64,000 nucleotides of DNA, from contig NZ_BAAADB010000030.1 of the NCBI RefSeq assembly GCF_039522025.1, forward strand, positions 186,001-250,000, given 5' to 3'. Under the pieces are notes generated by a model. It searched no databases and had not been told where the DNA came from. It worked only from the letters and a program-made list of their open reading frames with translations. This DNA is from Deinococcus depolymerans. GTDB taxonomy: Bacteria; Deinococcota; Deinococci; Deinococcales; Deinococcaceae. A program made the position numbers and the translations under genes. Below are positions 21,662 through 35,877 of the stretch, one piece after another. How positions within the stretch are numbered: the stretch's first letter is position 1; every line of letters starts with the position of its first letter.

Positions 21662-22243
21662 ATGAACAGGTCTTCCCGGATCGGCGGCCCGGCCGCCGCG
21701 CGCCAGCTCCTGTGGGTCGCCACGCTGGGCCTGACCGCCACCGGCGCGGGGCAGGCAGCCGCCTACCGCGCCTCGGAGGGCACGGCGACCTTCAGTTACC
21801 GCGTGACGGTGGTGACCGTGAACGGCAACATGAATGGCGTCACGGCCAGCGTCACGCTGGACCCGCAGGACCTCGCGGCGACCACCGGCACGGTCACGGT
21901 GCCGGTGTCGACCCTGAAGACCGGGATCACGCTGCGCGATACGCACGCCAAGGGCGCCGAGGCGCTGGGAACTGCGAAATTCCCGAACGCCACCTTCGAA
22001 CTGACGGCCCTGACCGGCGGGAAGCTGGTCGAGGGGCAGACCGTGGCGACCACCGCGACCGGGCGGCTCACGGTGAAAGGCGCCACGAAGACCGTCACCG
22101 CGCCGATCAAGGCGACGCTTCGGGACGGGAAGGTGAACGTGAGCACGCAGTTCAAGTTCAATCCGTACGACTTCAACGTGCGCTATCCGGGTGGCGCGAC
22201 CAGTGTCACCGTGGACGTTGCATTCGTCCTGACGGGCAGCTGA
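21662..22243 (+). CDS. YceI family secreted protein
   Basis: Lipocalin-like YceI domain protein, 193 residues, exported. A signal peptide spans about 1-33 (cleavage likely at GQAAA). The mature part has the family's alternating beta strands, including the FSYRVTVVTVNGNMNGVTAS strand pair, LRDTHAKGAEALGTAKFPNATF and GRLTVKGATKTVTAPI. Members bind polyisoprenoid or amphiphilic ligands outside the cytoplasm; the ligand here is unknown. CATGAT ends 6 nt before the ATG. Confidence 0.92.
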   Translation: MNRSSRIGGPAAARQLLWVATLGLTATGAGQAAAYRASEGTATFSYRVTVVTVNGNMNGVTASVTLDPQDLAATTGTVTVPVSTLKTGITLRDTHAKGAEALGTAKFPNATFELTALTGGKLVEGQTVATTATGRLTVKGATKTVTAPIKATLRDGKVNVSTQFKFNPYDFNVRYPGGATSVTVDVAFVLTGS

Positions 22244-22394
22244 ACCGCCACGCGGCCGCCGCGGTCCACGGGTAGAAAAGCCCGGCTGGACCGCCCTTGC
22301 CGCATCTTCCCTCTCCGCCTGCCTGGCGTTTGGACTCGGTACATCCAGGCCTTGGTGTGCAGAGGACACGAAGTCAGCGCTTGACAGGACGGGT

Positions 22395-22400
22395 TACACT
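22395..22400 (+). promoter_or_regulatory. candidate gap operon promoter and structured leader
   Basis: TACACT at 22395-22400 fits a -10 box and would give a leader of about 50 nt. The leader contains a C6/G6 hairpin (about 22417-22436) directly upstream of the Shine-Dalgarno GGAGG. A TTGACA at 22381 is only 8 bp from the -10, so it is not a normal -35 partner. Confidence 0.4.
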
Positions 22401-22416
22401 GCGACATGCGAGGTGA

Positions 22417-23451
<1,035 letters not shown>

Positions 23452-23469
23452 ACACCGCCCGCTGATGGT

Positions 23470-23510
23470 TGATGGTTGATGGTTTCCCGACTGTCGACCA
23501 TCAACCATCA
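23470..23510 (+). terminator. hairpin of the TTGATGG repeat type between gap and pgk
   Basis: Arms TGATGGTTGATGGT (23470-23483) and ACCATCAACCATCA (23497-23510) with a 13-nt loop, followed by CTTTTGCC. The arms are tandem TTGATGG units found at three other gene ends in the window. It may act as a partial terminator or mRNA-stabilising hairpin. Confidence 0.6.
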
Positions 23511-23552
23511 CTTTTGCCTGCCCTTTTCACCTGCCTTTGCCCTGGAGGAATC

Positions 23553-24721
<1,169 letters not shown>

Positions 24722-24725
<4 letters not shown>

Positions 24726-25453
24726 AGAACCTGCTGGCCCTGAACTGGAAGATGAACAAGACGCCCAGCGAGGCGCAGGCCTGGGCGCAGGAACTCGCGG
24801 CGGGCCTGACCCCCGGCGAGGCGCAACTGGCCGTCATGGCGCCCGCCATCATGCTGCCCGCCCTGGCCGCGAACCTCCCGGCCGGCGTGGCCTTCGGCGG
24901 GCAGGACGTCTCCGCGCACGAATCCGGCGCGTACACCGGCGAGATCAGCGCCGCGATGCTGGCCGACGTGGGCGCCCGTTACGCCGTCGTGGGTCACAGC
25001 GAACGCCGCGAGTACCACGGCGAGACGGACGCCACCGTCGCCGCCAAGGCGCGGCAGGCGCAGGCGCACGGCCTGACGCCCATCGTGTGCGTCGGCGAGG
25101 GCCTGGACGTGCGCGAGAAGGGCCAGCACGTGCCCTACACCCTCGCGCAGCTGGAAGGCAGCCTTGAGGGCGTCGGACCGGACGTGGTCATCGCGTACGA
25201 ACCCGTGTGGGCCATCGGCACCGGCAAGACCGCCACCGCCGACGACGCCGAGGAACTCGCCCTGGCCATCCGCGAGGCCCTCACCGTCCGTTACGGCAGC
25301 GACGCCGCCAGCATCCAGGTGCTGTACGGCGGCAGCGTCAAACCCGACAACATCGCCAGCATCTGCGCCAAACCCAACGTGAACGGCGCGCTGGTCGGCG
25401 GCGCGAGCCTCAAGGTCGCCGACGTGATCGGTATGAACGACGCCCTGAAGTAA
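24722..25453 (+). CDS. tpiA: triose-phosphate isomerase
   Basis: Interconverts dihydroxyacetone phosphate and glyceraldehyde 3-phosphate. The 243-residue TIM barrel has Asn8 and Lys10 ([10 protein letters not shown]), the electrophilic His in VGHSERRE, the catalytic Glu in [12 protein letters not shown] (loop 6 follows) and YGGSVKPDN near the end. It is the last gene of gap-pgk-tpiA and is followed by a strong terminator. Confidence 0.98.
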
Positions 25454-25463
25454 CGCGGGACGG

Positions 25464-25503
25464 AACAGGAGCAGCGGCCGGGAAACTGGCCGCTGCTCCT
25501 GTT
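25464..25503. terminator. strong terminator between tpiA and gntP
   Basis: Perfect 16-bp stem AACAGGAGCAGCGGCC / GGCCGCTGCTCCTGTT with an 8-nt loop, lying between convergent genes. Confidence 0.9.
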
Positions 25504-25523
25504 GATGGTTGATGGTTGATGGC
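25500..25523 (+). repeat. TTGATGG tandem repeat
   Basis: Three direct TTGATGG units immediately following the tpiA terminator arm. The same unit occurs at 23470, 33158 and, inverted, 59455. Confidence 0.6.
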
Positions 25524-25597
25524 GGATGGTCAACAGCGTGTGGGCGGCACCTGCGCCCGCGTCAACCCCGCCCCACTTCCCACTCCCTGCCGTCCAT

Positions 25598-26980
<1,383 letters not shown>

Positions 26981-26997
26981 GAGGCTCCGGGGACGCG

Positions 26998-28467
26998 TTA
27001 CAGGGCGCGCAGTTCGTGCGTGAGGGTCTGGAGGGCGAGGGCAGCGTGCCGGTACTTCCGGCCGAGGGTGGCGTACAGCGGGGCGTCGGTGTCGGGTTCG
27101 ACCGCGTGGAAGGTCAGGGTGTGCGGGAGGTCCAGTCCGGCGCTGCGGGCGGCGATCAGGGCCGCGCCGAAGGCGCTGCCCTCGAACAGGTCGGCGCCGT
27201 CGGGGATGAGGACGGGGGCGTTCAGGGCGTTCGCCAGGACGCGCAGCCACGCGCGCGAGCGGGTCAGGCCGCCGGTCGCGCGGTACTCGCGCAGGGGTTG
27301 CGTGCCGCTGGCGAGCAGGTCGGACAGCCACGCGAGGTGCAGGGCAACGCCTTCCATGCCGGCGCGGGCGATGTCGCCCTGGGAGTGGTGCAGGCCCAGG
27401 CCCAGCAGGCTGCCGCTGACGTGCGGGTCCCACAGCGGGGCACGTTCGCCGCTCAGGGCGGGCAGGAACAGCAGCCCCCGTGCGCCGGGCGTGGTGGCGT
27501 GCAACAGGTCGTCGAGGTCCTGGGGGATGTTCAGCTGGTCGCGCAGCCAGTTCAGGACGATGCCGGCGTTGTTGCTGGGGCCGCCGGTCAGGTAGCGTTC
27601 CTGGCCGCCCTGGTCGGCGCGGTAGCTGAACAGGTGGGCGTGCGGGTCGGCGGCGGGGCGGGGCGTGAAGGTACGCACGGCGCTGCTGGTCCCGACGGAC
27701 AGGGCCGCCTGGTCGGGGCGGGTGATGCCGAGGCCCTCGGTGGCGGTCACGCCGTCGCTGGCGCCGATGGCCCAGTGGGCGGCGGCGAGGCGTGGGTGGC
27801 GGGCGCGGTAGGGGGGTTGCAGGGGCGGCAGCGGCGTCTCGATGGGGTGCACGGTGGGCAGTTGCGCGGCGGTGACGCCGGCCTGCGCGAGGGCCTGCGG
27901 GTCGTAGGTGCCGCCGCGTCCCAGCAGGCCGGTGGCGGAGGCGGTGCTCTGGTCGGTCCAGTACACGCCGAAGAAGCGGCGCAGCAGTTCTTCCTTCACG
28001 CCACTGACGCGTTCCACGTCGTGCAGTTGCCCGGCGGCGTGCAGCGCGGCGAGTTTCGCGGCCGGGGTCATGGGGTGCCAGGGCACGCCGGTCTGCGCGT
28101 GCAGGTGCGTGACGGGGTGGCCGCCGGTGCCGGCGCGCAGGTCCGCGAAGGTGAACACGTCGGACGGACCGCCGGGGCGGATCAGGGTCAGGGTGTGCAT
28201 GGCGCTGCTGAATCCGGCGGCCTGCGGGGTCAGGTCGTGGCGGGTCAGGTACTCTTCCATGCCGCCGAGGGCGAGCGTGAATGCCTGCATCAGGTCCGGG
28301 AGGCGCTGGGTGGCCTGTCCGGGCTGCTCGGCGTGCAGGGGGTAGGGGAACTGCAGGCGGTGGCGTTCGGTGCGGCCGTGGAACAGGACGGCTTTCAGGG
28401 CGGTGGTGCCGAGGTCGAAGGCGACCACCAGCGGCGGGCTGGGTGGGGGGTGGGTGGGGTTCGGCAT
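26998..28467 (-). CDS. gntK: gluconokinase, FGGY family
   Basis: Phosphorylates gluconate to 6-phosphogluconate. The 489-residue protein is the FGGY sugar-kinase type found in Bacillus, not the short P-loop GntK of E. coli. It has an N-terminal FDLGTTALKAVLF ATP motif (about 16-28), the second-domain LSVGTSSAVRTF and GERAPLWDPHVSG, and the C-terminal ATGGLTRS adenosine segment. GGAG lies 5 nt before the ATG. A 16-bp palindrome lies 16 nt upstream of its start codon. Confidence 0.9.
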   Translation of the reverse strand: MPNPTHPPPSPPLVVAFDLGTTALKAVLFHGRTERHRLQFPYPLHAEQPGQATQRLPDLMQAFTLALGGMEEYLTRHDLTPQAAGFSSAMHTLTLIRPGGPSDVFTFADLRAGTGGHPVTHLHAQTGVPWHPMTPAAKLAALHAAGQLHDVERVSGVKEELLRRFFGVYWTDQSTASATGLLGRGGTYDPQALAQAGVTAAQLPTVHPIETPLPPLQPPYRARHPRLAAAHWAIGASDGVTATEGLGITRPDQAALSVGTSSAVRTFTPRPAADPHAHLFSYRADQGGQERYLTGGPSNNAGIVLNWLRDQLNIPQDLDDLLHATTPGARGLLFLPALSGERAPLWDPHVSGSLLGLGLHHSQGDIARAGMEGVALHLAWLSDLLASGTQPLREYRATGGLTRSRAWLRVLANALNAPVLIPDGADLFEGSAFGAALIAARSAGLDLPHTLTFHAVEPDTDAPLYATLGRKYRHAALALQTLTHELRAL

Positions 28468-28483
28468 GGGTCTCCGGCGCGCT

Positions 28484-28499
28484 CTGTTAGCGCTAACAG
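28484..28499. promoter_or_regulatory. LacI/GntR-type operator
   Basis: Perfect palindrome CTGTTAGCGCTAACAG with the central CG of LacI-family operators, between the regulator gene and gntK. It is the natural target of the LacI-family protein encoded upstream. Confidence 0.75.
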
Positions 28500-28575
28500 G
28501 GTGGTGCAGTTGAGATACGGCAAGTTAGGCCTCACCGCAGCGGAAGTCAAGCGCCCCGTCCCGGCACCGGCCCGG

Positions 28576-29574
28576 TCAGGTCGTCTGCCGCTGGCGGAGT
28601 TCGCAGGGGAAGGTGACCAGGCCGCCCTTCAGGGTGGGGGCGTTCAGGCGGCGGGCGACCTCCGCGCCGATCTCCTCGCGGGGCGTGAAGACGGTACTCA
28701 GGGCCGGGTGCACGTGCGCGGAGATGCTCATGTCGTTGTGCCCCAGGATCGCCACGCGGCCCGGCACGCTCAGACCCTGGCGCAGGCACTCGAACAGCGC
28801 CCCGGCCGCCACGTCGTCGTTCGAGAAGTAGATGGCGTCCACGCCGGGCTCGCGGGTCAGCAGGCGGCGCAGCAGGGTCACGCCCACCTCGATCGAGGAG
28901 GGTTCCTCGACGTTCTCGGCGGCGCAGGGCACGCCGCAGCGTTCCGCCTCGGCACGGAAGGCCTGCATCCGGCGAGCGTTGCGGGCGTCCCCGACGCCCA
29001 GGCAGCTGGCGTACGCGAGGTGCCGGTACCCGCGTTCGATCAGGTGCCGGGCCGCCATGGTCCCGGCCTGCGCGTGGTCGTACCCGATCAGCAGGTCCGC
29101 CGGATCCGGCCGGGCGTCCATGACCTCGATGATCCGCACGCCGAAGCGCCGCAGGGCGGGCAGCACGCGCGGGTCGTGATCCGTGCCCGCCAGGACCATC
29201 ACGTCGGGGCGCAGGGACAGGAACTGCTGCGCGGCGCGCCACTCGCGCTGCGGGTCGTACTCGGTCAGGTCGATCGCCAGTTGCCAGCCCGGCTGGGTCA
29301 GGCCGCGCTGCACGCCCTCCAGGAACGGCACGTACACGCTGTGGTGCAGGGTCGGCAGGACCATCGGCAGCAGGCGCACGGGGCCGCCGCCGGCCAGCGT
29401 GCCGGCCATGCGGTTCGGGATGTACCCCAGGGCGTCCACGGCGGCCTGCACGCGCTCCCGGACCTGTGCGGTCACGATGTCCGGGCGGTTCAGGGCGCGG
29501 CTGACGGTCATGCTGCTCACGCCGGCCTCGCGAGCCACGTCGGCCAGCGTCACGCCCTTCCCGGTTCCCTTCAT
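28576..29574 (-). CDS. LacI family transcriptional regulator of the gluconate genes
   Basis: Repressor, 332 residues. N-terminal LacI HTH and hinge (VTLADVAREAGVSSMTVSRA, about 7-26, then GYIPNRMAGTL), followed by a periplasmic-binding-protein-like effector domain. Upstream of gntK-gntP on the same strand, so gluconate or its phosphate is the likely inducer. Start ATG 29574 is fixed by TATGCT (minus strand 29582-29587) exactly 7 nt upstream. It diverges from asnS, whose promoter lies in a dispersed repeat. Confidence 0.92.
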   Translation of the reverse strand: MKGTGKGVTLADVAREAGVSSMTVSRALNRPDIVTAQVRERVQAAVDALGYIPNRMAGTLAGGGPVRLLPMVLPTLHHSVYVPFLEGVQRGLTQPGWQLAIDLTEYDPQREWRAAQQFLSLRPDVMVLAGTDHDPRVLPALRRFGVRIIEVMDARPDPADLLIGYDHAQAGTMAARHLIERGYRHLAYASCLGVGDARNARRMQAFRAEAERCGVPCAAENVEEPSSIEVGVTLLRRLLTREPGVDAIYFSNDDVAAGALFECLRQGLSVPGRVAILGHNDMSISAHVHPALSTVFTPREEIGAEVARRLNAPTLKGGLVTFPCELRQRQTT

Positions 29575-29603
29575 GCGCCGGAGCATAGCGCGCGGCCCGT
29601 ATA

Positions 29604-29737
29604 ATACGGACTCCGGTTGAAAGGTTTGCAAAAGCTTTCAACCCGAGCGGAGCGAGTAGGAGCAGGGCGGGTTCCGGGCGTGGAGTTGGTAACCCGGTGT
29701 CCTTCCGGGTTGTCAACGGAACAGACGGAATCCGTAT
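29604..29737 (+). repeat. dispersed palindromic repeat, promoter-bearing copy
   Basis: Starts ATACGGACTCCGGTTG and ends ACGGAATCCGTAT; inside are a hairpin around GAAAGG-TTTGC-CTTTC, then CCGAGCGGAGCGAG, then GGGCGTGGAGTTGGTAACCCGG pairing with CCGGGTTGTCAAC. Its right end contributes TAT of the asnS -10 box. Confidence 0.8.
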
Positions 29738-29740
29738 AAT
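29735..29740 (+). promoter_or_regulatory. asnS -10 box formed by a repeat end
   Basis: TATAAT followed by TCCGCTC (7 nt) and the asnS ATG. The first three bases are the terminus of the repeat ending at 29737. A possible -35, TTGTCA (29710-29715), lies wholly inside the repeat with a long 19-bp spacer. Confidence 0.75.
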
Positions 29741-29747
29741 TCCGCTC

Positions 29748-31088
<1,341 letters not shown>

Positions 31089-31101
31089 AGACCGGTCGAG
31101 T

Positions 31102-31137
31102 GGGGCGGGGTGAGCCGGAGACGGCCTGCCTCGCCCC
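31102..31137 (+). terminator. possible asnS terminator
   Basis: GGGGCG / CGCCCC outer stem with an inner GCCG-GAGA-CGGC hairpin, 13 nt after the stop, followed by TCTCTGTTG. Confidence 0.5.
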
Positions 31138-31179
31138 TCTCTGTTGACGGTGTGAGGTGATGGAGAACAGGGGCAAAGC

Positions 31180-31232
31180 AAGTGAATATATTCACGATTA
31201 TCCCAGGTCGTGAAAGAATTGTTGCATTGACC
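31180..31232 (+). repeat. GTGAA three-half-site repeat, copy C
   Basis: GTGAA (31182-31186), TATA, TTCACGA (31191-31197), 10 nt, TCGTGAA (31208-31214). The first two half-sites form the perfect palindrome GTGAATATATTCAC. The flank AATTGTTGCATTGACC resembles that of copy A. Confidence 0.65.
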
Positions 31233-31350
31233 AGGTCGATCAAGAGGATCCGTCCATCCGCCCCGACCCACGCTCGGGGAGGCCGATCACGCCGCTTCTG
31301 GCCGCACCCCGACTCCCGGAACGCCCCGCCCGATGCGGTAGACTGACCCC

Positions 31351-32253
31351 ATGATCGCGTATTGCGAGGTGAGTGCCTTCACCGACACACCCGGCCACGG
31401 CAACCGTGCCGGGGTGGTGCTGGACGCCGCTCACCTGACCCGGCAGGACATGCAGGCACTGGCCGCCATGCTGGACGCCCCGGAAACCGTGTTCGTCCTG
31501 GGACACGCGGACGGACTGGCGCGCGTGCGGTACTTCACGCCCACCCAGGAGGTCGACTTCTGCGGGCACGCGACCGTCGCGCTCGGCCTCACGCTGGCGC
31601 AGGCGGGCCTGTGGCGCGGCGAGGCCCTGGCCCTCGACACGCTGGCCGGGCGCATCCCGCTGCGACTGGAATGCCGTGCGGGCGTGCCGTGGCGCGTGTG
31701 GATGCAGCAGCCCGCGCCGCAGTACCGCGTCGTCCCCCCCACGCTGCGAGGCGAGCTGGCCGACTCGCTGGGCATCGACGCCCGCATGATCCACCGGGGC
31801 CTGCCCATGGCCGCCGCCAGCACCGGCCTGTGGAGCGTGTTCGTGCCGCTGCTCGACGCCCTGATCCTGGACGGCCTGGAACCGGACTTCCCGCGCATCC
31901 ACGCGCTGACCGAGGCGCTGGGCGTGGGCAGCATCTACGCCTACGCCCCGATGGGCGTCAACCGCTTCGCCGCGCGGGACTTCGCGCCGGCACTGGGCAT
32001 CCCGGAAGACCCGGTGACCGGCAGCAGCGGCGGCGCACTCATGGCGCTGCTCGCCAGTCAGGGCCGCCTGCCGGTCCGGCAGGGCCGCGCCTGCGGCATG
32101 ATCTACCAGGGACACGCGCTCGGCACGCCCGGCGAGATCGAGGTCGAACTGGAACTCACGGGCGAGAAGGTCACGGCCGTCCACGTGGGTGGGCAGGCCA
32201 CGCTGGAACGCGAGGGGCAGTGGACGCCCCGCCGGTCCGGCGTGCGCAGCTGA
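31351..32253 (+). CDS. PhzF family isomerase/epimerase-like protein
   Basis: Member of the PhzF (diaminopimelate-epimerase fold) family, 300 residues in two similar halves. Family marks are the catalytic Glu in [20 protein letters not shown] in the first half and [14 protein letters not shown] in the second. Most bacterial members have no proven substrate, and no phenazine genes are nearby. TAGACT (31339-31344) lies 6 nt before ATG 31351, giving a leaderless transcript. Confidence 0.9.
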   Translation: MIAYCEVSAFTDTPGHGNRAGVVLDAAHLTRQDMQALAAMLDAPETVFVLGHADGLARVRYFTPTQEVDFCGHATVALGLTLAQAGLWRGEALALDTLAGRIPLRLECRAGVPWRVWMQQPAPQYRVVPPTLRGELADSLGIDARMIHRGLPMAAASTGLWSVFVPLLDALILDGLEPDFPRIHALTEALGVGSIYAYAPMGVNRFAARDFAPALGIPEDPVTGSSGGALMALLASQGRLPVRQGRACGMIYQGHALGTPGEIEVELELTGEKVTAVHVGGQATLEREGQWTPRRSGVRS

Positions 32254-32340
32254 GCTGAACCCCCCCGCCTCTCCGGCCAGACCGCCCACCTGTCCACCCC
32301 ACCGGGCCTTGCGCTGACGGTCCGGGCCTATAGTGCCCGG

Positions 32341-33135
32341 ATGCTTGGATTGATCTGTGTGGATGTGGACGGCACCCTGGTCGGCACCGGGAACGTGATT
32401 CGGGACGACGTGTGGGCCGCGCTGGCCGACGCCCGCGAGAAGGGCGTGCACATCGCGCTGTGCTCGGGGCGGCCCGCCATCGGGAACGCCCGCGCGTACG
32501 CGCAGAGGCTGGACCCGGACGGCTGGCACGTGTTCCAGAACGGCGCGAGCGTCGTGAAGGTCAGCAGCGGCGAGAGCCTCAGCGAGGCGTTCCCGCCGCA
32601 GGCCCTGCCGCAACTGATCGGGCGGGCGCACGAGGCAGGCCGCCTGCTGGAGGTGTACACGGACCTGGAATTCGCAATCACGCACCCCGGGGACCTCGCC
32701 GAGCGGCACGCGGCGCTGCTGGGCGTCCCGTACGAGGCCCGCACCCCGGACAGCCTGGACGGCACGGTCGTGCGCGTGCAGTGGGTCGTGCCGCGCACCG
32801 ACGAGCCCGCCGTCGTGAACGAACCGCACGACGGCCTGGACCTGCACCCGGCAGGCAGCCCGGTCATGCCGGAAGTGTCGTTCATCAGCGTGACCCGCGC
32901 GGGCGTCAGCAAGGGCAGCGCCATCGAACGCATCGCCGCGCACTACGGCGTGCCCATGGACCGCGTGATGATGGTCGGCGACGGCGAGAACGACGTGACC
33001 GCCATGCGCGTCGTCGGGCACCCGGTCGCCATGGGGAACGCCGACCCGCCCGCCGTGGCCGCCTCCCGCTACCGCGTGGCGCACGTGGACGACGGCGGCC
33101 TGCGCGAGGCGGTCGAACTGGCCCTCACGCTGTAA
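32341..33135 (+). CDS. Cof-type HAD hydrolase
   Basis: HAD phosphatase of the Cof/YidA subfamily, 264 residues, with a large C2-type cap between motifs. It starts [18 protein letters not shown] (motif I DVDGT), has LCSGRP (motif II), and [15 protein letters not shown] (motif IV). Such enzymes act on sugar phosphates, FMN or pyridoxal phosphate; the substrate is open. TATAGT (32329-32334) lies 6 nt before the ATG, so the mRNA is leaderless. A long hairpin follows the stop. Confidence 0.93.
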   Translation: MLGLICVDVDGTLVGTGNVIRDDVWAALADAREKGVHIALCSGRPAIGNARAYAQRLDPDGWHVFQNGASVVKVSSGESLSEAFPPQALPQLIGRAHEAGRLLEVYTDLEFAITHPGDLAERHAALLGVPYEARTPDSLDGTVVRVQWVVPRTDEPAVVNEPHDGLDLHPAGSPVMPEVSFISVTRAGVSKGSAIERIAAHYGVPMDRVMMVGDGENDVTAMRVVGHPVAMGNADPPAVAASRYRVAHVDDGGLREAVELALTL

Positions 33136-33157
33136 GCGCGCGGGGTTGATGGCTGAG

Positions 33158-33205
33158 GGTGGACGGTTGATGGAGAACAGGTGGCTGTTCCATCAACCGT
33201 CCACC
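33158..33205 (+). terminator. long hairpin terminator of the TTGATGG type
   Basis: Arms GGTGGACGGTTGATGG (33158-33173) and CCATCAACCGTCCACC (33190-33205), with an inner AACAG-GTGG-CTGTT stem, 22 nt after the Cof-type gene. Confidence 0.75.
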
Positions 33206-33242
33206 GTTTACCGCTGCCCGCGCCCGTGGCAGGCTGGGGCGT

Positions 33243-33617
33243 ATGCCTGAACTGGTGAAAGTCTGGACGGAGTACGTGGCGCTGGGGGTGGAACTCACGG
33301 CGGCCGTCATCATTGGGGTGGCGGCGCTGGTGGGCGCGGTTCGGGCGCTGCTGGCGTTCGTGCGGCCCAGCGGCGCACCGGACGCTCAGAAGGAGAGCCT
33401 GCGGCTGGAACTGGCGCGCTGGCTGGCGGTGGCGCTGGAGTTCACGCTGGCCGCCGACATCCTGCGGACCGCGATCGCCCCCACCTGGGACGACATCGGC
33501 AAGCTGGCGGCGATCGCCACGCTGCGCACGTTGCTGAACTACTTCCTGCAACGCGAGATCGACGGACACCACGCCCGGCAGGAGGGCGCAGCCCAGGACG
33601 CGGTCACTCGCCCGTGA
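33243..33617 (+). CDS. DUF1622 family membrane protein
   Basis: A 124-residue membrane protein matching DUF1622: a hydrophobic helix (about 10-40), a second helix containing LARWLAVALEFTLAADILRT, then TWDDIGKLAAIATLRTLLNYFLQREI. The function of the family is unknown. Its last 14 nt overlap the 3' end of recQ on the opposite strand, so the two transcripts are antisense at their ends. Confidence 0.88.
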   Translation: MPELVKVWTEYVALGVELTAAVIIGVAALVGAVRALLAFVRPSGAPDAQKESLRLELARWLAVALEFTLAADILRTAIAPTWDDIGKLAAIATLRTLLNYFLQREIDGHHARQEGAAQDAVTRP

Positions 33618-35859
33618 CGCCGCCCTCCGTGACGCTGCGGATGGCCTGCACGATGCGCTCGCCGTAGTTCTCCAGTCGTTTGGGACCCAGGCCGGGAATG
33701 TCGGCCAGTGCCGCCACCGATTGCGGCTGACGGTCGGCCAGGGCGTCCAGGGTGGCGTTCGTGAACACCACGTAGGCGCTCAGGCCGGTCTCGCGGGTCA
33801 GGTCGCGGCGCAGGTCGCGCAGGGCGTCGGCGACGCGGTCCGTGAGGTCCGGGCGGGCCGTGGCAGACAGGGTGGGCGGGGCGTCCAGCAGGGCCGGGGT
33901 GCTGGGAACCGGAGTGCCCGGGCGCGGGGCGCTGGGAACAGCGCCGCGCAGGACGCCCAGCACGGCGCTGTTCTCGCGCACGCCGCGCTCCTGCGGGCTG
34001 GCCTGCGGGGCGGGCGTGCCGGTCAGGTGGTCACGGACGATCTGCACGACCTCGTCGCCGTAATCGGCGAGTTTGCGCTGCCCGACGCCGCTGACGGTGC
34101 CCAGCAGGGCGTGACTGGTGGGTTTCAGGTCGCAGACGGCTTTCAGGGTGGCGTCCGTGAACACCACGTACGGCGGGACGCCCTGCGCGCGGGCGCGTTC
34201 CAGCCTCCAGGCGCGCAGGGCCTCGAACAGCGGCTGGTCGGCGGCCGCGACGGGTGCGCGGCCCGGCCCGCTCCTGGCGCGGTCGCGGTCGCGTTTGCTG
34301 GGGCGGGGGGCCAGGGTGTCCTCGCGCAGGGCGAGGGTCTGCTCGCCTTTCAGGATGGCGCGGGCCTTGCCGGTGGCGCTCAGGCCGTGGTGTTCCCCGG
34401 CGGCGAGGTACCCGAGGCTCACGAGTTGCCGCAGCAGGCCGCGCCAGTACTTCTCGTCGTGCGCGGCGCCGACCGCGAAGGTGGGCAGCTGGTGGTGCCC
34501 GAGGCTGACGACGCGTTCGGTGGCGTGGCCCATCAGCACGTCGGTCAGGTGGGCGGCGCCGAAGCGGTTGCCGGTGCGGATCACGGCGGACAGTGCCATC
34601 TGCGCCTCGCGGGTCGCGTCGCGCACGCTGGGCGGGTTCAGGCAGGTGTCGCAGTTCCCGCAGGGAGCCGGCAGTTCCTCGCCGAAGTACGACAGCAGCA
34701 CCTGTCTACGGCAGGTGGCAGCCTCGCAGTACGTGAGCAGCGCGTCGAGTTTCGCCGCCTCCACGCGCTTGACCTCCTCGGGCGCGTCGCTGGAGGCCAG
34801 CATGCGGCGCACGTTCACCACGTCCGCCAGGCCGTACACCATCCAGGCGGTGCTGGGCAGCCCGTCACGTCCGGCGCGACCGGTTTCCTGGTAGTAGCCT
34901 TCCATGCTCTTGGGTAGGTCCAGGTGCGCCACGAAGCGCACGTTGGGTTTGTCGATGCCCATGCCGAAGGCGACGGTGGCGACCACGACCAGTCCCTCCT
35001 CGTTCAGGAAGCGTTCCTGGGCGCTGTTGCGTTCGCGTGGCGGGAGGCCCGCGTGGTAGGCGACGGCGTCCACGCCCTGCGTCTGGAGCCAGCGGGCGGT
35101 CTCCTCGACACTCTTGCGCGACAGGCAGTACACGATGCCGGCGTCGCCGCGGTGCTCGGCGTTGATGAAGTCCAGCAGCTGCGTCTTGGGGCCTTCCTTG
35201 TTCGCCACGCGGTACTGGATGTTCGGGCGGTCGAAGGAACTGATGAACTGCGGCGCGCCGCCCAGCTGCAGGACGTTCAGGATGTCGGCGCGGGTGCGGT
35301 CGTCGGCCGTGGCGGTCAGCGCGAGGCGCGGAATGTGCGGGTAGCGGTCGGGCAGCACGTTCAGGCCCTGGTACTCGGGCCGGAAGTCGTGCCCCCACTG
35401 GGAGACGCAGTGCGCCTCGTCCACCGCGAACAGCGCGACGGGTGCGCGGTCGAGCAGGTCCAGCGTGCGCGGCAGCAGCAGGCGTTCCGGCGCGACGTAC
35501 AGCAGGTCCAGGTCGCCGCGCATGAGGGCCGATTCGACCTCGCGCACGCCGTCCAGGGACAGGGTGGAGTTCAGGAACGCGGCCCGCACGCCGAGCGCCC
35601 GCAGGGTGTCCACCTGGTCCTTCATCAGCGCGATCAGCGGCGAGACGATCACGCCCACGCCGGGGCGCAGCAGGCTGGGCACCTGGTAGCACAGGCTCTT
35701 GCCGCCGCCGGTGGGCATGAGGACCAGGGCGTTGCCGCCGCCCGCGACCGTGCGGACGATGTCGGCCTGCACGCCCCGGAAGGCGTCGTAGCCCCACACG
35801 CGCTTGAGGACGTTCAGGGCGGCGGTGTCGTGGGTGGTGGACGCGGCAGGAGCAGACAT
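33604..35859 (-). CDS. recQ: ATP-dependent DNA helicase RecQ with two HRDC domains
   Basis: 3'-5' helicase in recombinational repair. The 751-residue protein has a Walker A motif (MPTGGGKSLCYQ, Lys54), DEAH box (AVDEAHCVSQWGHDFRP), helicase motifs IV-VI, a zinc site (CEAATCRRQ and CGNCDTC), a winged-helix RQC domain (about 405-500), then two HRDC domains (about 530-600 and 670-745) joined by a Pro/Ala-rich linker. D. radiodurans RecQ has three HRDC domains, so this copy has one fewer. ATG 35859 follows GGAGG. The promoter (-35 TTACGT 35890-35895, -10 TATGCT 35868-35873) overlaps an RDRM-like palindrome. Confidence 0.96.
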   Translation of the reverse strand: MSAPAASTTHDTAALNVLKRVWGYDAFRGVQADIVRTVAGGGNALVLMPTGGGKSLCYQVPSLLRPGVGVIVSPLIALMKDQVDTLRALGVRAAFLNSTLSLDGVREVESALMRGDLDLLYVAPERLLLPRTLDLLDRAPVALFAVDEAHCVSQWGHDFRPEYQGLNVLPDRYPHIPRLALTATADDRTRADILNVLQLGGAPQFISSFDRPNIQYRVANKEGPKTQLLDFINAEHRGDAGIVYCLSRKSVEETARWLQTQGVDAVAYHAGLPPRERNSAQERFLNEEGLVVVATVAFGMGIDKPNVRFVAHLDLPKSMEGYYQETGRAGRDGLPSTAWMVYGLADVVNVRRMLASSDAPEEVKRVEAAKLDALLTYCEAATCRRQVLLSYFGEELPAPCGNCDTCLNPPSVRDATREAQMALSAVIRTGNRFGAAHLTDVLMGHATERVVSLGHHQLPTFAVGAAHDEKYWRGLLRQLVSLGYLAAGEHHGLSATGKARAILKGEQTLALREDTLAPRPSKRDRDRARSGPGRAPVAAADQPLFEALRAWRLERARAQGVPPYVVFTDATLKAVCDLKPTSHALLGTVSGVGQRKLADYGDEVVQIVRDHLTGTPAPQASPQERGVRENSAVLGVLRGAVPSAPRPGTPVPSTPALLDAPPTLSATARPDLTDRVADALRDLRRDLTRETGLSAYVVFTNATLDALADRQPQSVAALADIPGLGPKRLENYGERIVQAIRSVTEGGVTGE

Positions 35860-35877
35860 TCCCCTCCAGCATAGCGC

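Noticed and set aside
22381..22386. TTGACA as the -35 of gap
   Set aside because: It lies only 8 bp from the TACACT -10; no -10 occurs at normal spacing.
27016..29604. 862-codon plus-strand frame opposite gntK and the LacI gene
   Set aside because: Gly/Val/Gln-rich shadow frame antisense to two well-supported genes.
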